From contig NZ_JAHXBG010000011.1 of the NCBI RefSeq assembly GCF_020103725.1, positions 124,001 to 188,000 on the forward strand: a stretch of 64,000 nt of DNA, written 5' to 3'. Within the stretch, counting starts at the first letter, position 1; each line of letters opens with the position of its first letter. A program made the position numbers and the translations under genes. Shown piece after piece: positions 24,147-32,299 of the stretch. The stretch comes from Hyalangium gracile. GTDB lineage: Bacteria > Myxococcota > Myxococcia > Myxococcales > Myxococcaceae. The notes under the pieces are model-generated. The model was not told the DNA's origin. It searched no databases and saw only the letters and a program-made list of their open reading frames with translations.

Positions 24147-25268
24147 ATGGACATGGCGACGCATTCGATACGTCCAGAGATGTTGACTCCGGGGATGCAG
24201 ATCGATCACTGGCGCATTCTCGAGCGCCTGGGCCCGCGAGGACAGGGCGCGCTCTACCGCGTCGAGGATGTCCGGCAAGCGACTCCGCCGCTGGTGCTGT
24301 GGCTCTCGTCCCGCAGGAGCCATGGGCATTGTGGAGACAGGTCGGCGCGGCTGCAGGCTTCTCAGCCTCACCTGTCGCGGCTGCATGGCCTGGGGCGCTG
24401 GCCCTCTCGAGAGGACGGTTTCTCCTTCTGCGTCCGCGAGGACGTGCGCGGCCAGTCCCTGGCTCGCTGGGTGGAGACGGTCAACCCCACGTTCCTCCAG
24501 GTGGCCGCCGTGCTGAACCGGCTGGCCGCGACGCTCGACGAGGTGCACGCGCGCGACACCTGGCAGCGCGAGCTCCACCCGGACAACGTCCAGATGCGCG
24601 AGGGAGATCAGGAGCCGGTGCTGATGGACCTGCGGACCGGCGGCAACGAGTGCCTGGACACGCTCCTCGAGACGCCCGTGTCGCCCGAGGTCCAGGTGTT
24701 CCGCAGCCCCGAGTCGCTGCGCTTCCTGCGCTCGAACCTGGGGCGCCCGCACGCCCGCCATGCCTACCGGATCACCGACGATCTCTATTCGCTGGGGGCG
24801 CTGGCGTACTGGCTGGTGACGGGACACGCGCCGTTCTGCGCGAGCCTTCCGAGCGAGCAGCTCCACACCGAGCTTGAGCTGCGCGCGCCGCTGCCTCCCT
24901 GGGAGGTGAACGAGCGCGTGCCCAAGCCCCTGGGGGCTATCATCCTGCGGCTCATGAGCAAGCTGCCCGAGGCCCGGGCCCACAGCGGCGAGTCCCTGTG
25001 CGCGGAGCTGATGGTGGCCGTGTCCGCAGGCGCCCGCTCCATGTGGGCCCGGCGGGTGTTCGACTGGGAGCACGACGGAGCAGGGGCCGAGGACTCTTCG
25101 CGGCGCGTCCGGCGCCCGGCTCCGCCCCAGCCTGCCCCGCTGCCGGGGCCCAGGCTGCCGAGGGTGGTGTACTTCCGCTCGCCCTCCGACCGGCGGGCCG
25201 CTGAAGCCCAGGTGGCACCCAGGCCCGACTCCTCCGCGTCCGTGAGTCCCTGGTCGCGGATGATGTGA
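24147..25268 (+). CDS. Hanks-type pseudokinase
   Basis: This 373-residue cytoplasmic protein has the protein-kinase fold but is missing key residues. The Gly-rich loop is present (L28-G-P-R-G-Q-G-A-L-Y-R-V). The VAIK lysine position is W52 in L-V-L-W. The HRD motif reads Q140-R-E142, so the catalytic Asp is Glu and the following Lys is His144 (L-H-P-D-N). DFG reads D161-L-R. The C-lobe is well kept (DDLYSLGALAYWLVTGHAPF). Residues about 300-373 are a Pro/Arg-rich disordered tail without a transmembrane segment. Pseudokinases usually act as scaffolds or ligand sensors. It stands alone downstream of the AT-rich island. The start is ATG 24147; ATG 24153 is equally possible. Confidence 0.85.
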   Translation: MDMATHSIRPEMLTPGMQIDHWRILERLGPRGQGALYRVEDVRQATPPLVLWLSSRRSHGHCGDRSARLQASQPHLSRLHGLGRWPSREDGFSFCVREDVRGQSLARWVETVNPTFLQVAAVLNRLAATLDEVHARDTWQRELHPDNVQMREGDQEPVLMDLRTGGNECLDTLLETPVSPEVQVFRSPESLRFLRSNLGRPHARHAYRITDDLYSLGALAYWLVTGHAPFCASLPSEQLHTELELRAPLPPWEVNERVPKPLGAIILRLMSKLPEARAHSGESLCAELMVAVSAGARSMWARRVFDWEHDGAGAEDSSRRVRRPAPPQPAPLPGPRLPRVVYFRSPSDRRAAEAQVAPRPDSSASVSPWSRMM

Positions 25269-25386
25269 TTTCGTGAGTTTCTCGACTTGTTGGTGCTCCT
25301 AGGATCGCTCGCCGAGCGGGCGGGCATGGCGGTCGTGCGCCCCCCTCATTAACCTGCTGGGGTCCAGCGGTTGGGATGGGGTGCTT

Positions 25387-27702
25387 ATGAGCCAGCTGCA
25401 GCCTGCGACGCCCGAGCAGTCCTCTCCATCACCTCTGGCCTCGAACGAGGCCGTCCCCGTCGCTCCGTCCGCTCCGAGGGGGCTGGAGCACGGCGTCTCC
25501 ATCCGGGACGTCCAGCCCGAGGAGGACGTGTTCTCCTGGCTCCAGCGAGTCCACGGCGGCTTCGAGCTCCCGCGCTACCAGCAGGTGCTGGGAGCGGCCA
25601 ACGCCTACAAGGAAGGGGACGAGGCCATCGGAGTGGCGGCGGCGGACGAGGCGTCCCGCGAGAACGCCCGGAAGCTGCTGGCGCGCACCCGCCTGGGAGC
25701 GCTCCACGCGCACCCACCCCTGGAGGATCGGCTCTTCGCGTTCATGCTCGAGGCCATCGACGCGGAGGCTCGCGCGGAGACGGCGGACTGGACGGTGGGG
25801 CAGCTGAAGGACTTCCTGCTCTCGGCGCGCGAGGAGGAGATCAAGCGCGTCTGCCGGGGCCTGAGCAGCGACGTCATCGCCTGTGTCGTCAAGCTGATGA
25901 GCGACGCGGAGCTCACCACGGTGGGTAGCAAGGTCTTCCACCCGCTACCGGGCAGCAAGCTGGGAGCGCGGGGGTACCTGGGCGCTCGCATCCAGCCGAA
26001 CTCGCCCACGGATCACCCGGAGGACATCCGCTGGCAGGTGTTCAACGGCTGGTCCTTCGCGGTGGGGGACGTGGTGCTGGGCACCAACCCGGTGTCCTCG
26101 GCGCCCGAGTCCGTGGCCGCGGTGGAGGCGGCGCTGCACGACGTGCTGGTCACCTTCGGGCTGCAGGAGGTGATGCCCAACTGCGTGCTGTCTCACATCG
26201 ACATCCAGGCGCGGGTGGAGGAGCTGCAGCCGGGCACCACGGGCATCTGGTTCCAGAGCATCGCGGGCACCGAGGCGGCCAACCGCACCTTCGACGTCAC
26301 GCTGGAGAAGATGGTGGAGCACGCGGCCCGGCGCACCGGGAAGTTCGGGCTCTACTTCGAGACGGGGCAGGGCGCGGACGCGACGAACGGGCAGCACGGC
26401 GGCTGCGACATGGTGCTGCTGGAGTCGCGCAAGTACGGCTTCGCCCGGGCGCTCAAGCGGCGCGTGGCGCTGGCGCAGGTGGGGGCGGGGCGCGAGGCGG
26501 CGCCGTGGGTCCACGTCAACGACGTGGCCGGCTTCATCGGCCCGGAGGTGTTCCGCTCGCGGGAGCAGCTGGTGCGCTGCTGTCTCGAGGACATCGTCAT
26601 GGGCAAGCTGCACGGGCTGATGATCGGCCTGGACATCTGCTCCACGCTGCACATGGACGTGACGCTGGATGATCTCGGCTGGTGCCAGGATCGGATCGCG
26701 CCCGCGTGTCCCGGCTATCTGATGGCGCTGCCGACGCGCAACGATCCGATGCTCAGCTACCTGACCACGGCGTTCCAGGATCACGTGCGTCTGCGCGAGA
26801 AGTTCGGCTACCGGGTGGATGACCGGATGTGGGCCTTCTTCCAGCAGCTCGGGGTGATTGACGCGCAGGGACGGCCCACGGAGCGCTTCGGGGATCCGCG
26901 CTGGGTGTACGTGGAGTACTGCCGGCGCAAGGCAGACACGCGCTCGGAGGCGGCGCTGCTGGCCGAGGCAACGGAGCGGATGGAGGCGATCCGAGCCCGG
27001 GGCGTGCCGCTCGCGGTGGGCCGCGGCGAGCACTCGTGGGAGCTGGAGCCGGGGCTGGATCTGCAGCTGCGCGGCCACTACGAGGACGCCAAGCGAGGCA
27101 TCTGGACGGAGCTGTCACCCCGGTTCATCGAGACGATTCCCCAGGCGGTGCCGCTGCGGACCCAGGCGGTGGATCGGCGCGACTACATCCTCCACCCGGT
27201 CTCCGGCGAGCGGCTGGACGCCGAGTCGGTTCGGGGGGTGGAGGCGCTGCGGCAGCGCCGGGGCTCGCGCTGGGATGTGCAGATCGTCCTGTCGGACGGG
27301 CTGGACCCGCGCTCGCTCATGGACGAGGGCCACCTGGCACCGTTCCTGGAGATCCTGCGGCGCGAGCTGGAGGCGGCGAACTACCGCGTGGCGCCCGAGC
27401 ACCTGGTGCTGAGGTACGGCCGCGTGCGTGCCGGCTATCAGGTGGGAGAGCTGCTGTTCGCGGACGCGGCGGACGGGCTGCAGCGGGCCCTGGTCCATGT
27501 GGTGGGCGAGCGGCCCGGCTCGGGCCATCACGCCTTCTCCGCGTACCTCACGGCGCCCGCGGGCCGCGTCTGGGCGGGCCAGGAGCGCCCGGTGGACCAC
27601 GACATCACCCGCGTCATCGCGGGCATCTCGGACACGAGCGTGCGCCCCGAGGACGCGGCGCGCGAGGCCGTGCGCATCCTCGGGGAGCTGTGCCGGGGCT
27701 GA
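25387..27702 (+). CDS. eutBC: fused ethanolamine ammonia-lyase (EutB-EutC)
   Basis: This 771-residue protein joins both subunits of adenosylcobalamin-dependent ethanolamine ammonia-lyase, which converts ethanolamine to acetaldehyde and ammonia. Residues about 40-520 are EutB. R201 and Q203 (A-R-I-Q-P-N), N234 (G-T-N-P-V), E325 (Y-F-E-T-G-Q-G) and D416 (G-L-D-I-C) match the E. coli substrate residues R160, Q162, N193, E287 and D362. Residues about 560-771 are EutC, with DYILHPVSGERLD, VQIVLSDGL, the R-Y-G-R-V segment and G-E-R-P-G. The first about 60-100 residues of normal EutC are shortened into a linker. I use ATG 25387 after GGGATGGGG; GTG 25381 is an alternative. No other eut gene or EutA reactivase is nearby. 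Confidence 0.93.
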   Translation: MSQLQPATPEQSSPSPLASNEAVPVAPSAPRGLEHGVSIRDVQPEEDVFSWLQRVHGGFELPRYQQVLGAANAYKEGDEAIGVAAADEASRENARKLLARTRLGALHAHPPLEDRLFAFMLEAIDAEARAETADWTVGQLKDFLLSAREEEIKRVCRGLSSDVIACVVKLMSDAELTTVGSKVFHPLPGSKLGARGYLGARIQPNSPTDHPEDIRWQVFNGWSFAVGDVVLGTNPVSSAPESVAAVEAALHDVLVTFGLQEVMPNCVLSHIDIQARVEELQPGTTGIWFQSIAGTEAANRTFDVTLEKMVEHAARRTGKFGLYFETGQGADATNGQHGGCDMVLLESRKYGFARALKRRVALAQVGAGREAAPWVHVNDVAGFIGPEVFRSREQLVRCCLEDIVMGKLHGLMIGLDICSTLHMDVTLDDLGWCQDRIAPACPGYLMALPTRNDPMLSYLTTAFQDHVRLREKFGYRVDDRMWAFFQQLGVIDAQGRPTERFGDPRWVYVEYCRRKADTRSEAALLAEATERMEAIRARGVPLAVGRGEHSWELEPGLDLQLRGHYEDAKRGIWTELSPRFIETIPQAVPLRTQAVDRRDYILHPVSGERLDAESVRGVEALRQRRGSRWDVQIVLSDGLDPRSLMDEGHLAPFLEILRRELEAANYRVAPEHLVLRYGRVRAGYQVGELLFADAADGLQRALVHVVGERPGSGHHAFSAYLTAPAGRVWAGQERPVDHDITRVIAGISDTSVRPEDAAREAVRILGELCRG

Positions 27703-27717
27703 GGCGCGCCCCGGGCG

Positions 27718-28416
27718 CTACTTCGCCAGGGGCTTGCTGTTGGTGATGCTGATGCCGCCCTCGGTGGCGGTGGCGAACACCTCGCTGGAGGCGGGGATGG
27801 TCAGCTTGGTGCGCACCGCCTTGCTGCCGAGGACGAACTTCACCTCGACGTCGTGATCGCCCGGGGGCACATCCCTCACCACGACGAGCTGGGAGTTGGC
27901 GGCACCCTTGCGGAGCCCGTCGATGGAGACGCTGCACTGCTTGGGGCAGCGCACGGAGAGCACGGAGGGAGCCCCGCTGACCGGCTTGGCGACCGGCTCC
28001 TGGCCGAGCGGCACGCGCTCGGTGATCGTCAGGCGCTTGTTGCTGTCGATCTGCGCCGTCACCTTCATGCCGCCGGGGATGTCCGCGAAGCCGCTGTAGA
28101 GGGGACGGTTGAGGAAGCCACCGTTGGCCTCCACGCGGCGCTGTCCGGGCGCCACGTCCTTGAACTCCCAGCTGTTCGTCGCCTGGCGCACGCCGCCCTT
28201 GCCATCGAGCTTCACGGTGCAGTCGTCCGTGCAGCGCACGATGACGGTGGAGGTGGCGCCCGGCTTGCCCTCGGGAGCAGCGGCCTCCGTGGGCCTGGCG
28301 TCGGCCGGCTTGGCCGGGGCGGCCTTGGCGTCCGCGGGCCTGGCCGGGGCGGAAGGAGTGCCCTGGGCGAGGGCGGAACTGGCGACGAGGGTGAAGAGCA
28401 CGGCAGCGAGGCGCAT
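27718..28416 (-). CDS. exported PEGA-like protein of unknown function
   Basis: This is a 232-residue protein with signal MRLAAVLFTLVASSALAQ, an Ala/Pro/Lys-rich linker (about 20-60), and two beta modules. The modules contain paired Cys motifs: STVIVRCTDDCTVKLDG (about 66-80) and SVLSVRCPKQCSVSIDG (about 155-170). The repeated V-R-C-x-x-x-C-x-V-x-x-D-G pattern resembles PEGA domains, beta folds common in myxobacterial envelope proteins, here each held by a predicted disulphide. It converges on eutBC, with 15 bases between stops. The start is ATG 28416, chosen because the signal peptide begins there; the frame runs 22 codons further upstream. Confidence 0.83.
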   Translation of the reverse strand: MRLAAVLFTLVASSALAQGTPSAPARPADAKAAPAKPADARPTEAAAPEGKPGATSTVIVRCTDDCTVKLDGKGGVRQATNSWEFKDVAPGQRRVEANGGFLNRPLYSGFADIPGGMKVTAQIDSNKRLTITERVPLGQEPVAKPVSGAPSVLSVRCPKQCSVSIDGLRKGAANSQLVVVRDVPPGDHDVEVKFVLGSKAVRTKLTIPASSEVFATATEGGISITNSKPLAK

Positions 28417-28630
28417 GGGGCAGAGGCCTTTCGAGAGACGTGAAACGGGGTCTGGCCTACCGTCACGCATGGTCCTCGTCAACCCGGCTGCGGGAGAGTG
28501 TCAGGGCTGCGCGAGCGCTCGGACCGCGCAGTGCACCCCTTGTACGACCTGGCGGAGGGCATCCTATTCCAGGTGGCTCGGAGGCGGACCATGCGGAGGG
28601 AGGCCTGGGCGCGGTGCTACGCTCCAGGGC

Positions 28631-29203
28631 GTGAGGCCGATCTCCCCGAGGCTCCAGCTCACGCTGCTGATGGTCGCCGCGCTGCTGTTGCTCGGCCTCT
28701 TTCCGAGGTGGCTCGAGCGGTTCCGCTCGCACGAGCGAGACCTCGTGTCGCCAGCGGCGGGACTGTTCCTCGTGGCGCGGCCGGGAGCTGGGGATCGCAA
28801 CTTCGAGAAGACGGTGGTGCTGCTGGTCGAGGTGGGACCGGAGGGGACCTGGGGGCTGGTGCTCAATCGCTTGAAGACGCCGAGGGGCGAGTCGCTTCCC
28901 GCCGGAGTGGAGCGCTGGGGTGGCCCGGTGGGGCCCGAGCAGCGCACCATGCTGGTTCGAGCCCTCGAGGCTCCGGAGCGGGGGAGCCGGCTCCTCGAGG
29001 GGCTCTATTGGAGGGAGGGGGTGGAGCCTGGTGGGCTTCCGCCGGGGACCTTCCTGAGCTTCGCGGGCTCCGCGGTCTGGGGGCCCGGTCAGCTCGAGCA
29101 CGAGCTGGAGCGCGGCGGTTGGGTGCTCGTGAAGGAGGACGCCGCGCGGGCCTTCGGTGAGCCCGGCTCACTATGGGCCGAGCTCATCGCGCCTCATGGA
29201 TGA
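28631..29203 (+). CDS. YqgE/AlgH (UPF0301) family protein with N-terminal membrane anchor
   Basis: This is a 190-residue protein. The start, GTG 28631, gives a short basic lead and one hydrophobic segment (about 9-25, LTLLMVAALLLLGLFP). The UPF0301 domain follows: PAAGLFLVARPGAGDRNFEKTVVLL, WGLVLNRL, WGGPVGPEQRTMLV, and a C-terminal W-G-P-G-Q-L-E-H-E-L-E-x-G-G-W-V. The function of YqgE/AlgH is unsettled; some members affect alginate gene expression or translation-linked processes. Typical members are cytosolic, so the anchor is unusual. The ribosome site is weak. The gene diverges from the PEGA-like gene across 214 bases. Confidence 0.82.
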   Translation: MRPISPRLQLTLLMVAALLLLGLFPRWLERFRSHERDLVSPAAGLFLVARPGAGDRNFEKTVVLLVEVGPEGTWGLVLNRLKTPRGESLPAGVERWGGPVGPEQRTMLVRALEAPERGSRLLEGLYWREGVEPGGLPPGTFLSFAGSAVWGPGQLEHELERGGWVLVKEDAARAFGEPGSLWAELIAPHG

Positions 29204-29289
29204 GGTCAGGCTGCGTCAGTTGAAGTAGGGCGCGACGGCGTGATCGATGCGGCTGGCGAGGTCGTCCGCCGCCAGCAACTCCGTGCTGC

Positions 29290-30597
29290 TCAGTCGTTGA
29301 GGGCACCCGCGAGGATCCAGGAGCGGATGCGGATGAGCTCGCCCGGATTCCGGTCGAAGTAGTCCGTGTCCTGCGCTGGCATCCTGCCGCCGCAGCTATT
29401 GCCGCTGATCTTCTGCACCAGGAGGGAGTCGTCGGGCTGGCCCGGCTGCACGCGCTTGAGCGAACTGCAGGCGCCGGTGCCATTCCGGTTGACGAGCGAG
29501 GCATAGGAGCTGCTCGCCTGCAGGTTGAGGGCGCCCGGCGATGAGCTGTCGGCGTGGCACGTGGTGCAGGTCGGGCTCCAGAGCGGCTGGATGTCCTGGG
29601 CGTAGGTGGGCACGCGCACCTGCACCTGCACCGAGCGCGTCACGGAGTCCGTGCCATCGGACACGGTCACCTGGAAGGAGAAGGCCTTGGTCGAGGCGAT
29701 GTCAGGGGAGGACCACCGGGCCACCGACTCGGTCGGAGTCGTGAAGGTCCCCTGTCCAGCGGGGCTCGTGGTCCAGGAGTAGGTGAGGGGGTCTCCGTCC
29801 GGATCACTGGCGGGAACGAAGAGGGTGACGGTATCCCCGGCCACCACCGCCGTGGTGGGATCGGGGATGACGTCGCTCACGAGCGGCGCGCGGTTGAGGG
29901 AGGCGACGTTGGCCACGGCAACCGCCACGGTGGACTCGGCTGTTCCGCCCCGACCATCCGCGACGGAGACCTTCAGGGTGAAGGTCGTGTTGCGCGACAC
30001 GATGGGCGCCGTCCACGAGCGAGAGAGGCCGGTCTCGCTGCCGAACGTGCCGGACGGAACGATGGGGAGCTGCGTCCAGGTGGACGTGAGCGAGTCACCG
30101 TCCGGGTCGCTGGCCGTGACGGACAGGAGGATGCTCGAGCCCTCATTGACGGAGGTGGGCGTGGCTGTCACCTGGCTGATGGTGGGCGCGCGATTGGGCG
30201 GAGGGATGGTGAGCGAGAGCGGCTCCGAGACGGTGACGTTGCCCGCGGCATCCGAGGCTCTCGCGGTGAGCGGATGGGCTCCTTGGGGCGCCGTGGAGGA
30301 GTCCCACTCGCACGAGAACGTCTCCCCGGAGTTCTTGGCTGTTGCGTCCGCGCAGACGCGGGTGTTGGAGAGGTAGAACTCCATCCGAGTCACCTGGCCC
30401 GAGTCATCCTCGGCGGTGGCTTGCAGCGTCCTGCGGCCCGTGACGGTCTCCCCCGCGGTCGCGCCGCCCGTGATCCGGACGCTGGTGGGGGCGGTGGTGT
30501 CCTTGCCATCCCCACAGCTCATCCCTGCCAGGCCCAGGAGCGCCAACATGGGAACCCAGGTTCTCGGAGACCTTCGGATCGACGGTGAAACGTGCAT
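29290..30597 (-). CDS. PKD/Ig-repeat lipoprotein with C-terminal cytochrome-c-like domain (paralogue)
   Basis: This 435-residue lipoprotein has a signal ending LLGLAGMSC, with lipid Cys28. The first domain (about 40-125) is a Big/Ig-like module with one Cys pair. Two PKD-like repeats follow (about 130-325), each with S-D-P-D-G-D. The C-terminal domain has C344-T-T-C347-H348, a haem c site, and M406 in G-G-R-M-P as probable distal ligand. It ends IRIRSWILAGALND, nearly the same as the end of the 829-residue lipoprotein at 18371-20860. The two differ mainly in repeat number. I use ATG 30597 after GAGGGAG. An extracytoplasmic redox or haem-binding role is inferred. Confidence 0.87.
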   Translation of the reverse strand: MHVSPSIRRSPRTWVPMLALLGLAGMSCGDGKDTTAPTSVRITGGATAGETVTGRRTLQATAEDDSGQVTRMEFYLSNTRVCADATAKNSGETFSCEWDSSTAPQGAHPLTARASDAAGNVTVSEPLSLTIPPPNRAPTISQVTATPTSVNEGSSILLSVTASDPDGDSLTSTWTQLPIVPSGTFGSETGLSRSWTAPIVSRNTTFTLKVSVADGRGGTAESTVAVAVANVASLNRAPLVSDVIPDPTTAVVAGDTVTLFVPASDPDGDPLTYSWTTSPAGQGTFTTPTESVARWSSPDIASTKAFSFQVTVSDGTDSVTRSVQVQVRVPTYAQDIQPLWSPTCTTCHADSSSPGALNLQASSSYASLVNRNGTGACSSLKRVQPGQPDDSLLVQKISGNSCGGRMPAQDTDYFDRNPGELIRIRSWILAGALND

Positions 30598-30621
30598 GCG
30601 CTCCCTCGCGCTCGTTGAAGA

Positions 30622-30650
30622 CTGAAACCCGACCATAAGTTGGGTATAGT
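30622..30650 (+). promoter_or_regulatory. sigma-70-like promoter of the small Cys-rich lipoprotein
   Basis: CTGAAA (30622-30627), a 17-base spacer and TATAGT (30645-30650). A start near 30657 would leave a leader of about 25 bases containing GAGGAGG before ATG 30682. Confidence 0.55.
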
Positions 30651-30681
30651 CGGAACTCCAAGTAAACCAGGAGGAGGCAAC

Positions 30682-30939
30682 ATGCGACGACTGATGTGCG
30701 TTGTGGCGCTCTCGATTGGGATGCTGACGGGCTGCGGTGGCACCGCGGAGATGGAGACTCCAGATAGCGTGGGCACCGTTGAGCAGGGGCTGGCCTGTCG
30801 CTACCCGGACATGTGGTGCCCGTCGGGGACGATCTGTGTCGACGGTGACCTCTGTCGGAAGCCGTGTCCCTCGAGCGGTGTCTGCGCCAGTGGCTCTGCG
30901 TGCCGCATCTCCGAGTACGGCACGCGGTTCTGCTTCTAG
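30682..30939 (+). CDS. small Cys-rich lipoprotein
   Basis: This 85-residue exported lipoprotein has signal MRRLMCVVALSIGMLTG and lipid Cys18. The mature chain has an acidic linker (about 22-38) followed by eight Cys in 46 residues, in the order C-x6-C-x5-C-x5-C-x3-C-x5-C-x5-C-x9-C, ending in FCF. This predicts a knotted module with four disulphides, like the Cys-rich repeats of myxobacterial surface proteins. GAGGAGG sits ideally before ATG 30682 and a good promoter lies upstream, so it is probably well expressed. I do not recognise a functional family. Confidence 0.85.
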   Translation: MRRLMCVVALSIGMLTGCGGTAEMETPDSVGTVEQGLACRYPDMWCPSGTICVDGDLCRKPCPSSGVCASGSACRISEYGTRFCF

Positions 30940-31306
30940 CGCGGTGGCTCGAGTGCCGGGGGAAGAGCACGGGTCCCCAGTCTGGGGCGCGCAGGTCGCG
31001 GGTCCCTCGTCTCGGTGCGGGTCCCCCCGTCGCTGACGGGTCCTCCCGCACCGGCCGTCCCGCTCTCCCTCGGCTCACGGCTCCGTCGGCTGAACGGATT
31101 CGCGCTGACCCCTCCTGGCGCGGTCGGTACGAACCGGTCCACTTGTCATACAGGTTGGGACGGACCTCCGGCGGCCGGGGCAAGCCCGCGAGTGATACCA
31201 GTCCGGTGGCGAACCAGAATCGACGCTGGCTCCTGTTGTCGGGCGTGCACGCTCCTGAGAACGTCGGTCTTTCTGCGGATGCCAGCGAGACTTCCAGCGC
31301 GCGCGC
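30940..31306. other. intergenic region with stem-loops, no gene
   Basis: These 367 bases lie between convergent genes. There is no frame with plausible start, ribosome site and product. It holds a small hairpin (CCCCAG/CTGGGG, 30976-30988) and the larger stem-loop at 31014-31052, both likely transcription-end structures for the small lipoprotein gene. The rest shows nothing I can name. Confidence 0.6.
31014..31052. terminator. nested stem-loop, possible terminator
   Basis: GGTGCGGG (31014-31021) pairs with CCCGCACC (31045-31052), and inside it CCGTC pairs with GACGG. It lies about 75 bases after the small lipoprotein stop. No T tract follows, so a terminator role is likely but not certain. 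Confidence 0.5.
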
Positions 31307-32299
31307 TCACTTCTCCACGGGCCAGTGGATGGGGTGCCGAGGCGTATAGCCCAGCGCCTCTCGTGCGCGCGTCCCATCGAGGATGGCCGCCAGGTGGAAG
31401 CGACCTCGATAGATCCGATACGAGAACTGCGAGCCGGCGAAGCGGCGCCGGAGGCGATACGCCGGAGCCAGCAGCGGGCCGGGAACGGGCAGGGAGGGTC
31501 GTCCCCACCTCCGGATGCATTCGGTCAGCGGCAGGGTGTCCGCTCCCGAGATGTTGAAGATGCCCTGTACGCCGCTGGCTCGGATGGCTCCCAGGAATGC
31601 CTGGGTCGCGTCCTCCAGCGAGAGCACGTTGAGCATCGGATCGAACCCGGCCGAGCGCAGGCAGACCGGCGCGGTCAGGTAGTCATGGAGCTGCGAGCCC
31701 GACCCAGGCGACAGCAACTCAGAGCAGCGCAGCACCGCCACCTCCACCGGGCTCATGCCCATGCGCATGCAGGCCAGGACGTCGGCCTCCACCCTGTCTC
31801 GTACCCACTGTGGCGCGTCCCCTGAGAAGTCGAGCGGGTGGTCCTCGGTGATGAGCGTGGGGAGGTTCTCCTGCACCCGGTACACCTCGACCGAGGAGCG
31901 GAACACCACCCGCCGCAGGGTAGGGTGGCGCTCGGAGAGCGTGAGGATCCATCTCAGCGCCTCCACGTTCTGCGCGTGGATGCGCGCTCCATGCTCGTAG
32001 GTCCGGTGCATGGCGATGTGGACCATCACGTCGACGCCCAGATCCCGCGCCGCACCGAAGAGCAACCGGTGCATCTGCCTCGGGCGCGTGAGATCCACCT
32101 GCTGATACGTGAGGCGCGGGTCCTCGGGCAGCTCCGCCTGCTCCCGGCTCTCCTGGGCGACGGCAAGCACGGCCTGGATGCTCGGGTCGGCGATCAGCTG
32201 TGTGCAGAGGCTCCGCCCAAGCGGTGTCGTCGCACCCAGCAGCAGCACTCCGCGAGGCGTTGGAGGCCGTGTCAGCTCTCCCGTCAGGCTCCCGCTCAT
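31307..32299 (-). CDS. atypical NAD-dependent epimerase/SDR-like protein
   Basis: This 330-residue protein has an N-terminal Rossmann fold with G22-A-T-T-P-L-G28 and an extended-SDR layout (VDLTRPRQM, VVFRSSVEVY, and a late NVLSLEDATQAFLGAI). The segment that normally holds the catalytic Y-x-x-x-K reads Q-W-V-R-D-R-V-E-A-D, so both Tyr and Lys appear replaced. It may bind NAD(P) without the usual oxidoreductase chemistry, or act as a sugar or lipid-binding regulator. Its ATG overlaps the stop of the acyltransferase gene (ATGA), so the pair is probably translationally coupled. A lipid-related role is inferred from that. Confidence 0.82.
   Translation of the reverse strand: MSGSLTGELTRPPTPRGVLLLGATTPLGRSLCTQLIADPSIQAVLAVAQESREQAELPEDPRLTYQQVDLTRPRQMHRLLFGAARDLGVDVMVHIAMHRTYEHGARIHAQNVEALRWILTLSERHPTLRRVVFRSSVEVYRVQENLPTLITEDHPLDFSGDAPQWVRDRVEADVLACMRMGMSPVEVAVLRCSELLSPGSGSQLHDYLTAPVCLRSAGFDPMLNVLSLEDATQAFLGAIRASGVQGIFNISGADTLPLTECIRRWGRPSLPVPGPLLAPAYRLRRRFAGSQFSYRIYRGRFHLAAILDGTRAREALGYTPRHPIHWPVEK

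Noticed and set aside
29216-29289. Minus-strand frame just after the second PKD/cytochrome gene, ending APYFN
   Set aside because: Looks protein-like but has no start or ribosome site of its own and could be chance in GC-rich DNA or a tiny gene remnant; too short to call.
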